Assembly (NCBI RefSeq): GCF_001676875.1
Contig: NZ_JYKA01000001.1
Coordinates: 398,592 to 462,591, forward strand
DNA: 64,000 bases
From: Chromobacterium subtsugae
GTDB taxonomy: Bacteria; Pseudomonadota; Gammaproteobacteria; Burkholderiales; Chromobacteriaceae
Direction of reading: 5' to 3'
Shown: in pieces, positions 35,119 through 45,200 of the stretch
Layout: every line of letters begins with the position of its first letter
Position numbering within the stretch: the stretch's first letter is position 1
Notes under the pieces: model-generated
The model's input: the letters and a program-made list of their open reading frames with translations, nothing else
Told to the model about the DNA's origin: nothing
Database searches by the model: none
Program-made: the position numbers and the translations under genes

Positions 35119-35736
35119 ATGTCACGAGCCAACCACACCGCCGATACCCGCGAACACCTGCTTGCCACAGGAGAGAAAATCATCCTGGGCAAAGGCTTCG
35201 CCGCTGTCGGCCTGGCGGAAATCCTGTCCAGCGCCGGCGTGCCCAAGGGGTCGTTCTACCATTACTTCCAGTCCAAGGAAGGATATGGCGTGGAGTTGCT
35301 GCGTCGTTATTTCCTCAATTACGACGAGCAGCTGGTGCTGCGGCTGCGGCCGGAAGCCGGCCCCGCCCGCGACTCGCTGCTCAAGTATTTCAACGGCTGG
35401 GTCAGCCAGCACCGCTGCGATGCGCAAAGCCATACCTGCCTGGCGGTGAAGCTGGCGGCGGAAGTGTCCGATCTGTCCGAGCCGATGCGCGAAGCGCTGG
35501 CGGAAGGCATGGGCCGGGTGATTTCCCGCCTGGCCGACGCCATCCGCCGCGGCCAGCAAGAAGGCAGCCTGTGCGTGCATCTGCCGGCGGACGAACTTGC
35601 CGCCAGCCTGTACAGCCTGTGGGTGGGAAGCGCGCTCTTGTACAAGGTGCAACGCTCCGCCCAGCCCATGCTCAATGCGCTGAAGCTGACCGAAACCATG
35701 TTGAAGGTTCCCTCCGCCGCCAACTGCGGCGCCTGA
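35119..35736 (+). CDS. nemR: TetR-family electrophile-responsive repressor NemR
   Basis: A 205-residue TetR protein. The N-terminal helix-turn-helix includes GFAAVGLAEILSSAGVPKGS followed by FYHYFQSKEGYGVELL, the NemR/AcuR type. Several Cys (SQHRCDAQSHTCLAVK, GSLCVHL) could serve as the sensors of quinones, aldehydes or hypochlorite known for E. coli NemR. The gene is preceded by a near-perfect NemR box within its promoter and followed by nfsA-like and nemA genes, the first with a second box. No ribosome site is evident, and the promoter geometry suggests a leaderless transcript. Confidence 0.88.
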   Translation: MSRANHTADTREHLLATGEKIILGKGFAAVGLAEILSSAGVPKGSFYHYFQSKEGYGVELLRRYFLNYDEQLVLRLRPEAGPARDSLLKYFNGWVSQHRCDAQSHTCLAVKLAAEVSDLSEPMREALAEGMGRVISRLADAIRRGQQEGSLCVHLPADELAASLYSLWVGSALLYKVQRSAQPMLNALKLTETMLKVPSAANCGA

Positions 35737-35772
35737 GCCGCTTGAACCGCCCGCTGCTTGCAGCGGGCTTTG

Positions 35773-35802
35773 TTGACACAGAATCTAGACGACCGGTCTA
35801 TT
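35773..35802 (+). promoter_or_regulatory. NemR-controlled promoter of nfsA-nemA
   Basis: TTGACA (35773-35778) and TCTATT (35797-35802) are spaced by 18 bases. The NemR-like palindrome CTAGAC-GACC-GGTCTA (35785-35800) covers the spacer and the -10. A GGAG ribosome site and the nfsA ATG follow. Confidence 0.78.
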
Positions 35803-35815
35803 AAATGGAGTTGTC

Positions 35816-36556
35816 ATGAACGAAACCTTGCAACTGATGCAGCAACACCGCAGCGTGCGCAGCTATCAGGACAAGCCCATTTCCCAGCAAACGCTGGACG
35901 CGGTGCTGGACGCCGCCTGGAAGGGCCCCACCTCGATCAACGGCCAGCAAGTCTCGCTGGTGGTGGTGCAGGACGCCGAACAGCGCCAGCGCATCGCCGA
36001 AATCGCCGGCGGCCAGCCCTGGATCGCCCAGGCGCCGGTCTTCATCGCCGTGGTGATCGATTTCCACAAAACCCGGCTGGGCGTGGAGATGGCCGGCGCC
36101 CAGCAGACGATACACAACAGCGTGGAAGCCTTCGCCGTGGGCGCGGTGGATGCCGGCATCGCGCTGGGCAATCTGATGACCGCCGCGCGCTCCGCCGGGC
36201 TCGGCGTGGTGCCGATCGGCGGCATCCGCCGCGATCCGCAGGCAATGATAGAACTGTTGCAATTGCCGGAACTGACCTTCCCGCTGGTGGGCCTGGCGCT
36301 GGGCCACCCCGATCAGGAAGGCAGCGTGAAGCCGCGCCTGCCGCGCGACAGCTTCGTCCACAACGGCCAGTACCAGGCGGAAGCCCTGCCCGGCCACATC
36401 GCCGCCTACGACGAAACCCTGCGCCAGTACTGGCAAGACATCGGCCGCGGCGACGGCGAGCCCTGGAGCCGCAATACCGCCGGCTACTACCGCAACGTTT
36501 ACTTCCCCAAGGTTGCCCCCGTCGCGCGCAGCCAGGGTTTTGGCTTCGATCAATAA
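35816..36556 (+). CDS. nfsA: NfsA-type NADPH nitroreductase (FRP family)
   Basis: A 246-residue FMN oxidoreductase that reduces nitroaromatics and quinones. The N-terminal FMN-phosphate motif is [14 protein letters not shown] (His11, Arg12, Ser13). [20 protein letters not shown] and [10 protein letters not shown] with [13 protein letters not shown] are NfsA/FRP-specific stretches. Length matches E. coli NfsA (240). AATGGAG precedes the ATG. It is placed between nemR and nemA under a NemR box, so it should be induced by reactive electrophiles. Substrate preference within the FRP group is not determinable. Confidence 0.88.
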   Translation: MNETLQLMQQHRSVRSYQDKPISQQTLDAVLDAAWKGPTSINGQQVSLVVVQDAEQRQRIAEIAGGQPWIAQAPVFIAVVIDFHKTRLGVEMAGAQQTIHNSVEAFAVGAVDAGIALGNLMTAARSAGLGVVPIGGIRRDPQAMIELLQLPELTFPLVGLALGHPDQEGSVKPRLPRDSFVHNGQYQAEALPGHIAAYDETLRQYWQDIGRGDGEPWSRNTAGYYRNVYFPKVAPVARSQGFGFDQ

Positions 36557-36585
36557 GCCGCTTTTTCATCCTCGAGGATCCCGAC

Positions 36586-37680
36586 ATGCAAGCCGATAAA
36601 CTGTTCACCCCGCTGATCATGGGCGCCGTCACTCTGGCCAACCGCGTGGCGATGGCGCCGCTGACCCGCCTGCGCAACATCGAGCCGGGCGACGTGCCCG
36701 GCCCGCTGGCCAAGGAATACTACCGCCAGCGCGCCAGCGCCGGCCTGATCGTGGCCGAAGGCACCCACATCTCGCCCACCGCCAAGGGCTACGCCGGCGC
36801 GCCCGGCATCTATAGCGAAGAGCAGGTGAAAGCCTGGAGCGAAGTGACCGGCGCCGTGCACGAGGCCGGCGGCAAGATCGCGCTGCAGCTGTGGCACACC
36901 GGCCGCATCTCGCACCGCTCGCTGCAACCTAACGGCGACGCGCCGGTCGGCCCGTCCGCCATCCAGGCCGACAGCCGCACCAATATCCGCGCCGCCGACG
37001 GCAGCTTGGTGCGCGAGCAATGCGACACGCCGCGCGCGCTGGAAATCGAGGAAATCGACGACATCCTCGAAGACTACCGCCGCGCCACCGACAACGCGCG
37101 CCGCGCCGGCTTCGATCTGGTGGAAATCCACGGCGCCCACGGCTATCTGCTGGACCAGTTCCTGTCGCCGCAGGCCAATGTCCGCGCCGACCAGTACGGC
37201 GGCAGCGTGGAAAACCGCGCCCGCTTCCTGTTGCAGGTCGTCGACGCCGTGGTCGGCGAATGGGACGCCGCCCACGTCGGCATCCGCATCTCGCCGCTGG
37301 GCATCTTCAATGGCGTCAGCAACACCGACCAACTGGAGATGGCGCTGTACCTGGCCGAGCAGCTGGCCAAGCGCAAGCTCGCCTTCCTCCACATCTCCGA
37401 ACCCGACTGGGCCGGCGGCCCCAAGCTGGACGAAACTTTCCGCGCCGAGCTGCGCAAACGCTACCCGGGCGTGATCGTCGGCGCCGGCGGCTACACCGCG
37501 GAGAAAGCCGAAACCCTGATCAAGCAAGGTTATATCGACGCCGCCGCCTTCGGCCGCAGCTACATCGCCAACCCGGACCTGGTGGAGCGGCTGAAACGCA
37601 ACGCGCCGCTGAACCCGCCGCAAGCGGAAACCTTCTACGGCGGCGGCGCGGAAGGCTATACCGACTACCCCGCGCTGTAA
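36586..37680 (+). CDS. nemA: N-ethylmaleimide reductase (Old Yellow Enzyme)
   Basis: A 364-residue FMN ene-reductase reducing activated alkenes such as N-ethylmaleimide and some nitrate esters. The TIM barrel carries [20 protein letters not shown] at the start and [18 protein letters not shown] for the FMN side. The substrate-binding His pair is in [20 protein letters not shown] (His-x-x-His spacing), the Tyr in [13 protein letters not shown], and the phosphate site in [11 protein letters not shown] and [18 protein letters not shown] sits upstream of the ATG. It is 29 bases after nfsA and cotranscribed with it. A terminator follows. Confidence 0.95.
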   Translation: MQADKLFTPLIMGAVTLANRVAMAPLTRLRNIEPGDVPGPLAKEYYRQRASAGLIVAEGTHISPTAKGYAGAPGIYSEEQVKAWSEVTGAVHEAGGKIALQLWHTGRISHRSLQPNGDAPVGPSAIQADSRTNIRAADGSLVREQCDTPRALEIEEIDDILEDYRRATDNARRAGFDLVEIHGAHGYLLDQFLSPQANVRADQYGGSVENRARFLLQVVDAVVGEWDAAHVGIRISPLGIFNGVSNTDQLEMALYLAEQLAKRKLAFLHISEPDWAGGPKLDETFRAELRKRYPGVIVGAGGYTAEKAETLIKQGYIDAAAFGRSYIANPDLVERLKRNAPLNPPQAETFYGGGAEGYTDYPAL

Positions 37681-37689
37681 GCTCCCAAG

Positions 37690-37716
37690 CAAGCCCCGCC
37701 TGCCGGCGGGGCTTTT
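37690..37716 (+). terminator. Rho-independent terminator of nfsA-nemA
   Basis: AGCCCCGCC and GGCGGGGCT pair around TGCC (37692-37713) and are followed by TTTT. The reverse strand lacks a long T run. Confidence 0.8.
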
Positions 37717-37726
37717 CCACGGCTGC

Positions 37727-38326
37727 TCAGCCTATCGACGCCTGCGCCTGGCGTTCGACGATGGCGCTGGCGATCCGCAGCGCCAGCGCGCCGGCATCGG
37801 CGATGGACTGGTTCTGCGCGGCGACCTGCGCGCCTTCGAACACCAGCATCAGTTCGCTCGCCGTATCCTCCGGCGACGCGAGGCCGGCGGCCCGGCACAA
37901 GCCCGCCAGCCGCCGCCACTGGCCTTGCTTGTATTCCGCTATCAGCTTGCGGCCGACGTGCTCTCTGTCCGGCAGCTCCGCGATCGAATTGATGAACGGA
38001 CAGCCGCGGTGCGACCAGGCGCCGGCGTCGTCGGCGAAAAAGGCCGCCCACCCCAGAATCTGCGCGCGCGGATCGCCGGCGTGCTCGGCCGCTATGGCGT
38101 CGAACGCGCGCCAGTAGCCGGCTATCACCTGGCGCAGCCATTCCGCCAACAGCGCGTCTTTCGACTGGAAGTGTCGATACAGCGCCATCTTGGTGGTATT
38201 CGCCCGGGCGGCGATCGCCTCGACGCCGGTCGCGCGGATGCCATCGTTGTAAAACAGTTCGCCTGCCGCCTCGAGGAGACGCTCCCGCGGCGGGACCGAA
38301 GAATCGGCCGCTTTTCGCTTGTTCAT
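37727..38326 (-). CDS. TetR/AcrR-family transcriptional regulator
   Basis: A 199-residue TetR protein. The N-terminal helix-turn-helix reads PPRERLLEAAGELFYNDGIR followed by ATGVEAIAARANTTKMALYR. The ligand domain covers residues 75-195 and has GWAAFFADDAGAWSHRGCPF, a pattern of the TetR_C_33-like group. The ATG at 38326 gives the natural basic start MNKRKAADS. The longer frame would run through the operators. It is divergent from an amidase gene, with two matching palindromes in the spacer, so it almost certainly represses itself and the amidase. Confidence 0.87.
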   Translation of the reverse strand: MNKRKAADSSVPPRERLLEAAGELFYNDGIRATGVEAIAARANTTKMALYRHFQSKDALLAEWLRQVIAGYWRAFDAIAAEHAGDPRAQILGWAAFFADDAGAWSHRGCPFINSIAELPDREHVGRKLIAEYKQGQWRRLAGLCRAAGLASPEDTASELMLVFEGAQVAAQNQSIADAGALALRIASAIVERQAQASIG

Positions 38327-38344
38327 TTTGCCATCCGTCTTGAC

Positions 38345-38397
38345 GATGATACCGATCGGTATCATCATTCCCATGCAGTGATACCGAACGGTATCAC
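38345..38397. promoter_or_regulatory. Twin TetR operators between regulator and amidase
   Basis: Two copies of the same dyad, core ATACCGATCGGTAT within a perfect 22-base palindrome (38345-38366) and ATACCGAACGGTAT within a 20-base one (38378-38397). Their centres are 32 bases apart, about three helical turns, fitting cooperative binding of two TetR dimers on one DNA face. Confidence 0.85.
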
Positions 38398-38445
38398 CCC
38401 TCTCCGGCTCATGTCGAGCCGGAGCATCCGCCATGGGAATCAGCG

Positions 38446-39942
38446 ATGAAACTTTCGGAATATGCGCAATACGACGCGATCGGCCTGGGCCAGCTTGTCG
38501 CGCGGGGCGAAGTCAGCCCGCAAGAACTGGCGGAAACGGCGCTGCGGGCGTGCGCGGCGGTCAATCCTCACATCAACGCGGTCATCGAAACCTGGCAGCC
38601 CGAGCTGGCCGACGCCGCCGCGGCGCTGGAGCGCGGATCGCCGCTCGCCGGCGTGCCCTTCCTGATAAAGGACGTCGGCGTCGCCATGGCGGGCAGAAAG
38701 ATAGAATTCGGCAGCCGGCTGGCGCAGGGCTTCACCGCCGCCGCCGACTCCATCCTGATGCGGCGCTTCCGCCAAGCGGGGCTGGCCACGCTGGGGCGGA
38801 CCACCACGCCCGAATTCGCCTGGAGCGGCACCACCGAATCCGCGCTCAGCGGCCCGACCCGCAACCCCTGGAACGCGGCGCGCGGCGCGGGCGGCTCCAG
38901 CGGCGGCGCCGCGGCGGCGGTGGCCGCCGGTATCGTGCCGATCGCGCATGCGACCGACGCCGCCGGCTCCATCCGCATTCCGGCCGCCGCCAGCGGCGTG
39001 TTCGGCCTCAAGCCCACGCGCGGCCGCGTATCCAACGGCCCGATTCTCGACGAGGCCATCCACGGCCTGGCCGCGCAGCTGGGCGTCAGCCGCTCGGTGC
39101 GCGACAGCGCCGCGCTGCTCGACGCCGCGCGCGGCGCGGACGGCGGCCAGCCCTTCTCCATCGCGGAACCCGCCGGCAGTTATTTCGCGCAAGTCGGCGC
39201 CGAGCCTGGCCGGCTGCGGATAGGCGTGATGGCGCAAGCCTGGGGCGGCCAGCGCACCGCCGCCGCCGTCCTCGAGCGGCTGGCCGAAGCGACGCGGCTG
39301 TGCGAATCGCTCGGCCACATCGTAGAGGAAGCGGCGCTTCCCCTGGGTTGCAGCTGGGACGCCTTCGTCCATGCCAGCTCCGTGCTATGGGCCGCCAACA
39401 TCGCCGTGTGGATCGACGACATGGCGGCAGCCACCGGACGGCAGATCGACCTGTCCACGCTGGAGCAGCAGACGCTGGCCGTCTACCGGACCGGACATGG
39501 GATGCGCGGCGTCGAGATCGTGCGGGCGCTGGACTTGCGCAACGCCGTCACCCGCAGCGTCGCGGCTTTCTTCACGCGCTACGATCTGCTGCTGACGCCT
39601 ACGCTGCCCGAGCTGGCGCCGCCCATCGGCAGTTATGCCGCCGACACGGCAAGCATGGACGGCCATCAATGGACCGCGCATGTGATGGGCGGTTCGCCGT
39701 TCACGCCGGCATTCAACGCCGCAGGCGTGCCGGCCATGTCGGCGCCCTTGTTCCAGGATGCGGCGTCGGCGTTGCCGGTCGGCATGCAGTTCGTCGCGCC
39801 GGCCGGACGCGAGGACAGGCTGTTCCGGCTGGCCGGCCAGCTGGAGCGCAGCCTGCCGTGGGCGGACCGCAAGCCCGCCATCTGGGCTGGCCGCGATCCA
39901 CGCGCGGAACCCGCTTGCCGCCATGATGACAACAGGATTTGA
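38446..39942 (+). CDS. Amidase (amidase signature family)
   Basis: A 498-residue cytoplasmic amide hydrolase of the Ser-cisSer-Lys family. The catalytic Lys75 is in GVPFLIKDVGVAMAG, the serine pair region GAGGSSGGAAAAVAAG lies at 147-162, and the nucleophile is Ser175 in DAAGSIRIPAA. The canonical GGSIR reads AGSIR here. The C-terminal part contains FTPAFNAAGVPAMSAPL. The substrate is unknown; homologues act on aryl, aliphatic or 6-aminohexanoate amides. The start has GGAA five bases upstream, and an 8-base stem (CTCCGGCT/AGCCGGAG, 38402-38424) lies in the leader. It is controlled by the divergent TetR protein. Confidence 0.9.
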   Translation: MKLSEYAQYDAIGLGQLVARGEVSPQELAETALRACAAVNPHINAVIETWQPELADAAAALERGSPLAGVPFLIKDVGVAMAGRKIEFGSRLAQGFTAAADSILMRRFRQAGLATLGRTTTPEFAWSGTTESALSGPTRNPWNAARGAGGSSGGAAAAVAAGIVPIAHATDAAGSIRIPAAASGVFGLKPTRGRVSNGPILDEAIHGLAAQLGVSRSVRDSAALLDAARGADGGQPFSIAEPAGSYFAQVGAEPGRLRIGVMAQAWGGQRTAAAVLERLAEATRLCESLGHIVEEAALPLGCSWDAFVHASSVLWAANIAVWIDDMAAATGRQIDLSTLEQQTLAVYRTGHGMRGVEIVRALDLRNAVTRSVAAFFTRYDLLLTPTLPELAPPIGSYAADTASMDGHQWTAHVMGGSPFTPAFNAAGVPAMSAPLFQDAASALPVGMQFVAPAGREDRLFRLAGQLERSLPWADRKPAIWAGRDPRAEPACRHDDNRI

Positions 39943-40047
39943 AACGCGCTACAGTCTGGGATTGGCCGCCGCCGCGAGCGGCGCGCCGCCACAACAGAAA
40001 GCCCTGCACGCCGCCGGCGGCAAGGGCTCCGCCCCCAGGAGAACATC

Positions 40048-42117
40048 ATGAAGACCAGACTGCTCGCATCCGCGGCCCTGCTGTTGGCCACGCAGGCTCA
40101 CGCGGCGGCAGATCCCTACCTATGGCTGGAGAACATCCAGGGCAAGGATGCGCTGCAATGGGTGAAGCAGCAGAACGAGCACACCAGCCGGGAAGTGGAG
40201 AACTGGCAAGATTTCTCCGCGCTGAAGCAAGGCATCCTGTCCGTTCTCGACTCCGGCGCCCGCATTCCCGCCATCGAAAAGATAGGCGGCCGCTACTACA
40301 ACTTCTGGCGCGACGCCCAGCATCCGCGCGGACTGTGGCGCAGCGCCACGCTGGACGAATACCGCAAGGCCGACCCCGCCTGGGAAACCGTGCTGGACCT
40401 GGACCAGCTGGCCAAGGATGAAAAAGAAAACTGGGTATGGCAGGGCGCCGACTGCGTCAAGCCCAGGCAAGACCGCTGCCTGATCCGCCTGAGCCGCGGC
40501 GGCGGCGACGCCGCGGTGGTGCGCGAGTTCGACCTGCCGGCCAAGCGCTTCCTCGCCGACGGCTTCGTGGTGCCGGAAGCCAAGAGCGAAGTCAACTGGG
40601 CCGACCGCGACACGCTGTACGTCGCCACCGATTTCGGCAAGGGCACGCTGACCGACTCCGGCTACCCGCGCATCGTCAAGGAGTGGAAGCGCGGCCAGCC
40701 TCTGGCCGACGCCGCCACGCTGTTCGAGGGCAGGCAGACCGACATCTCGGTCAACGCCGACGGCATCGACACCGCCGGCCAGCACTACGACGTGATCAGC
40801 CAGGGCACCAGCTTCTTCACCAACGACACCTATCTGAAGCGCGACGGCAAATGGCTGAAGCTGGACAAGCCCGGCCATGTCGAGGCGTCTTTCCACGGCG
40901 CCTGGCTGCTGTTGCGGCCGCGCCAGAACTGGCAGGTCGGCGGCCATGACTGGAAGGCCGGCAGCCTGCTGGCGGTGAAGGTGGACGACTACCTGCAAGG
41001 CAAGCGCGATTTCGCCGCGCTGTTCCAGCCGACCGCCACCACCTCGCTGGGCGGCAGCGCTGGCACCCGCGACGCGCTGATCCTGACCGTACTCGACAAC
41101 GTCAAGAGCCGGCTGGTGGAATGGAAGGTGGCGGACGGCAAGTGGCGGTCGCGCCCGGTGGCCGCGCCCGGCTACGGCAGCATAGACGTCAGCCCAGTGG
41201 ACGGCGACAGCTCCAATGACTACTTCTTCACCTTCACCGACTTCCTGACGCCGACCTCGCTGTCGCTGGCCCACATCGGCAGCGACGCGCGCGAGCCGCT
41301 GAAGCAGCAGCCGGCCTTCTTCGACGCCAAGCCCTACCGCATCCAGCAGTTCTTCGCCCGCTCCAACGACGGCACCCGGGTGCCTTACTTCGTGGTGGCG
41401 CGCAAAGACTTGAAGCTCAACGGCAAGAACCCGACGCTGCTATACGGCTACGGCGGCTTCGAGGTTTCGCTGACGCCCTATTACAGCGGCACCTTGGGCA
41501 AGGCCTGGCTGGAGCGAGGCGGCGTCTACGTGCTGGGCAACATCCGCGGCGGCGGCGAATACGGCCCGGCCTGGCATGAGGCGGCGCTGAAACACAAGCG
41601 CCAGAAAGCCTACGACGATTTCTCGTCCATCGCCAAAGACCTGTCGCGCCGCGGCATCGCCGACGCGCGCCACCTGGGCATCAAGGGCGGCAGCAACGGC
41701 GGCCTGCTGATGGGCGTGATGCTGACCAAGTATCCGCAACTGTTCCACGCCATCGTCTGCCAGGTGCCGCTCTTGGACATGAAGCGCTTCAACAAGCTGC
41801 TGGCCGGCGCCAGCTGGATGGACGAATACGGCAACCCGGACCAGCCGTCCGACTGGGCCTACATCAAGCGCTACTCGCCGTACCAGAACATTCGCCCCGG
41901 CACCCGCTACCCGGCCACGCTGTTCGTCACCTCCACGCTGGACGACCGCGTTCATCCCGGCCATGCCCGCAAGATGTTCGCCGCGATGAAGCAGATCGGC
42001 GCCGACGTCCGCTACTACGAGCGCACCGAGGGCGGCCACGGCTCCGCCGCCAATCACGACGAAGAGGCGCGCATCGCCGCGATGGAATACGCGTTCTTGT
42101 GGAAGCAACTGCGCTGA
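40048..42117 (+). CDS. Secreted prolyl oligopeptidase (S9A)
   Basis: A 689-residue exported serine peptidase that cleaves short peptides after proline. The signal peptide ends TQAHAA. The beta-propeller domain runs over about 70-410. The alpha/beta hydrolase domain has the nucleophile in IKGGSNGGLLMGVML, the Asp in TSTLDDRVHPGHARK and the His in TEGGHGSAANHD, in S9 order. PYLWLENIQGKDALQWVKQQ at the N-terminus is the S9A peptidase start. AGGAG precedes the ATG. The 105-base spacer after the amidase gene contains a GC hairpin without a T run, so weak cotranscription is possible. A terminator follows. Confidence 0.92.
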   Translation: MKTRLLASAALLLATQAHAAADPYLWLENIQGKDALQWVKQQNEHTSREVENWQDFSALKQGILSVLDSGARIPAIEKIGGRYYNFWRDAQHPRGLWRSATLDEYRKADPAWETVLDLDQLAKDEKENWVWQGADCVKPRQDRCLIRLSRGGGDAAVVREFDLPAKRFLADGFVVPEAKSEVNWADRDTLYVATDFGKGTLTDSGYPRIVKEWKRGQPLADAATLFEGRQTDISVNADGIDTAGQHYDVISQGTSFFTNDTYLKRDGKWLKLDKPGHVEASFHGAWLLLRPRQNWQVGGHDWKAGSLLAVKVDDYLQGKRDFAALFQPTATTSLGGSAGTRDALILTVLDNVKSRLVEWKVADGKWRSRPVAAPGYGSIDVSPVDGDSSNDYFFTFTDFLTPTSLSLAHIGSDAREPLKQQPAFFDAKPYRIQQFFARSNDGTRVPYFVVARKDLKLNGKNPTLLYGYGGFEVSLTPYYSGTLGKAWLERGGVYVLGNIRGGGEYGPAWHEAALKHKRQKAYDDFSSIAKDLSRRGIADARHLGIKGGSNGGLLMGVMLTKYPQLFHAIVCQVPLLDMKRFNKLLAGASWMDEYGNPDQPSDWAYIKRYSPYQNIRPGTRYPATLFVTSTLDDRVHPGHARKMFAAMKQIGADVRYYERTEGGHGSAANHDEEARIAAMEYAFLWKQLR

Positions 42118-42126
42118 ATCCGCTCC

Positions 42127-42153
42127 AGGCCCCGCTCCGGCGGGGCTTTTTTC
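42127..42153 (+). terminator. Rho-independent terminator after prolyl oligopeptidase
   Basis: GCCCCGC (42129-42135) and GCGGGGC (42140-42146) with loop TCCG are followed by six T. Confidence 0.88.
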
Positions 42154-42266
42154 ATCCGCGCCGCCGGCCGGCGAATGCAATTTGAATGAGTCGCGCCGCT
42201 TCCTATAATGGTCAATGAGGCCCGCTGCCGGCCCCAACATCCCCGGTTTTTTTCAGGAGCGGCAAC

Positions 42267-45200
42267 TTGTCCACCTTCCGTTCCCGCATCTGGTCGCGGC
42301 CCGAACTGCGCGTTGCCGTCGTTTTCGTCTGCACGATGATCGCGGTCACCGCGGCGGTGGTGTTCCAGACCGGCCTGCACCAGCGCCAGCAGCTGCTGTC
42401 CGCCTACCAGATCCGCCTGGGCTACGTCACCCACACCCGCGACGCCATCCTGCGCAACCAATTCGACCAACTGGCGCGCGACGTGCGTTTCCTCAGCGCC
42501 ACCCCGCCGGTCTCCGGCATCGTCCGCGCCAGCGCGCACGGCGGCGTCGACCCGCAGGAAAACTCCACGATGGCGGCCTGGCACAGCCGCCTCGCCTCCA
42601 TCTTCAGCGCCTTCCTCGCCGCCAATCCCGAATTTTCCTCTGTCCGCTTCATCGGCATCGCCAACGATGGCAAAGAACTGGCGCGGGTGGAGCGCAATGC
42701 CCAAGACCAGGTGGAAGTCACCCCCGCGGCGAAACTGCAGGCGCACGGCGACCGCGACTACATGCAGGAAACCATCCGCCTGGAAACCGGGCAGGTGTAC
42801 TTCTCCGACATCAACCTAGGCTCCCGCCACCGCGACGCCGGCGGCAACACCGCGGTGCCGACCATCCGGGTGGCCACGCCGATACGCGACGCCGGCGGCA
42901 AAACCTTCGGCATCGTCATCATCAATTTCGACGCCCGCAATCTGCTGGCCTCGCTGTTCCAGAGCATCCCGGTGGAACTGAAGCTTTACGTCACCAATCA
43001 GGGCGGCGACTACCTGGCCCAACCCGACCCCAGCCGCGTCTTCGGCTTCGAAAAGAACCTGCAATGGCGCTGGAGCGACGACTTCCAGCCGACCACCCCG
43101 TTGCTGGGGCAGCCGGAAGGCCTGCAGGCCTACTCGTCGCCGCACGGCACCGCCTATGTGCGCTCGATCAACATCCCGTTCAACCCGGCCTTCCCCAACC
43201 ACTACTGCACCGTGTACGCGGTGCTGCCTGACGAGGCGGTGGCCGGCATGGTGGCCACCACCCGGCGCGCCACGCTGGCCACCTCGCTGGGCATCTTCCT
43301 GCTGATCGGCGCCGTCGCCTCGCTCTACCTGAGGAAATACCGGCAGGCCAGCGCGCGGCAGGCCGAACTGGCCGCCATCGTGGAAAGCTCGCACGACGCC
43401 ATCATCGGCTGCACGCCCGACGGCACCGTCAGCAGCTGGAACGCCGGCGCCGAAAAAATGTTCCTCTACCCGGCCGCGGAAACGCTTTCCCGCAAATTGA
43501 CCGAGCTGATCGTGCCGCCCGAGATCGAACCGCTGCTGCGGGAACTGCGCCAGGATGGCGTGCAGAACAGCTTCAACAGCTCGCTCCACACCCGCGAAGG
43601 CCTGCTGCTGGACGTCGCCATCACCATGTCGCCGATCCAAAGCCGCGACAACCGGCTAAGCGGCTTCGCGCTGACCATCCGCGACATCACCGACCAGAAA
43701 GCCACTGAAAAGCGCATCCGCGAGTTGAACGCCTCGCTGGAGCAACAGGTGGAGGCGCGCACCGCGCAAATCCGCATTTACTCGGCGCTGCAGAACGCCA
43801 TCCTGGCCAATGCCGGCTACGCCATCATCGCCACCGATCTCTCCGGCATGATCACGCTGTTCAATCCAGCGGCGGAACGCATGTTGGGATACCGCGCCGA
43901 CGAGATGATAGGCCGGCAGCCGCTGACGCGGCTGCACCGCCAGAGCGAGCTGGCCGCGCAGGCGGCCAGCTTGTCGCAGGAACTGAGCGAGGACATCCAG
44001 GCCGGCTTCGACGCCATCGTCGCCCGCTCCCGCCACGGCCTGAGCAATGAAAGCCAGTGGACCTACGCTCGCCGCGACGGCCGCCTGTTCCCGGTGCAGC
44101 TGACCGTCTCGACGCTGGAAAACGAGGCTGGCGAGGCCAGCGGCTATCTCGGCATCGCGGCCGACATCACCGAGCGCGAACAGGACCGGCGCGCGCTGGA
44201 GTCGGCGCGCGACCAACTGGAAAAAGCCGCCGAGGTGGCCGAACTGGGCATCTGGCGTTGGGAGATCAACAGCGACACCCTGGAATGGAATGACCGGATG
44301 TTCGAGATTTACGACATCCCCAAATCCTTCAGGGTGTTCGGCCTGTACTACAACCACTGGCGCTCGCGCGTCCACCCGGACGATATCGCGATGGCCGAAC
44401 ACAAGCTGCAGGGCGCGCTGGAAGGCAGCGACGTCTACAACCCCACCTTCCGCATCGTCCGCCAGGACGGCGAAATCCGCTACCTGCAGGCCGCGGCGCT
44501 GATCGAATACGAAGCCGACGGCAAGCCCGGCCGCGTGCTGGGCATCAACCGCGACATCACCAGCCAGCGGGAGCAGGAGGACTGGCTGCTGGAGGCCAAG
44601 GCCGCCGCCGACAGCGCCAACCGCGCCAAATCGGAATTCCTGGCCAATATGAGCCATGAAATCCGCACGCCGATGAACGCCATTCTCGGCATGCTGCAGC
44701 TGCTGCAGCAGACCGGGCTGGACAACCGCCAGGCGGACTACACCGACAAGGCCGCCACGGCGGCGCGCACCTTGCTGGCCATCCTCAACGACATCCTGGA
44801 CTTCTCGCGGGTCGAGGCCGGCAAGCTCACGCTGGACCCTCACCCCTTCAGCATCGACAAGCTGCTGCGCGACATCGGCGTGATCCTGTCCGCCAATGTC
44901 GGCGACAAGGATGTCGAGATCCTGTTCGACATCGATCCGGCGCTGCCGGACGAAATCGTCGCCGACGCCCTGCGTCTGCAACAGATCCTGATCAACCTGT
45001 CCGGCAACGCCATCAAGTTCACCGAGCGCGGGGAAGTGGTGCTGTCGGCCCGGCTGCAACAACAGGACGAGAACCGGCTGACCATCGCCTTCGCCATCCG
45101 CGACACCGGCATCGGGATTTCTGCCGAACAATGCCAGCGCATCTTCGAAGGCTTTTCGCAAGCCGAAACCTCCACCGCCCGCCGCTACGGCGGCTCCGGC

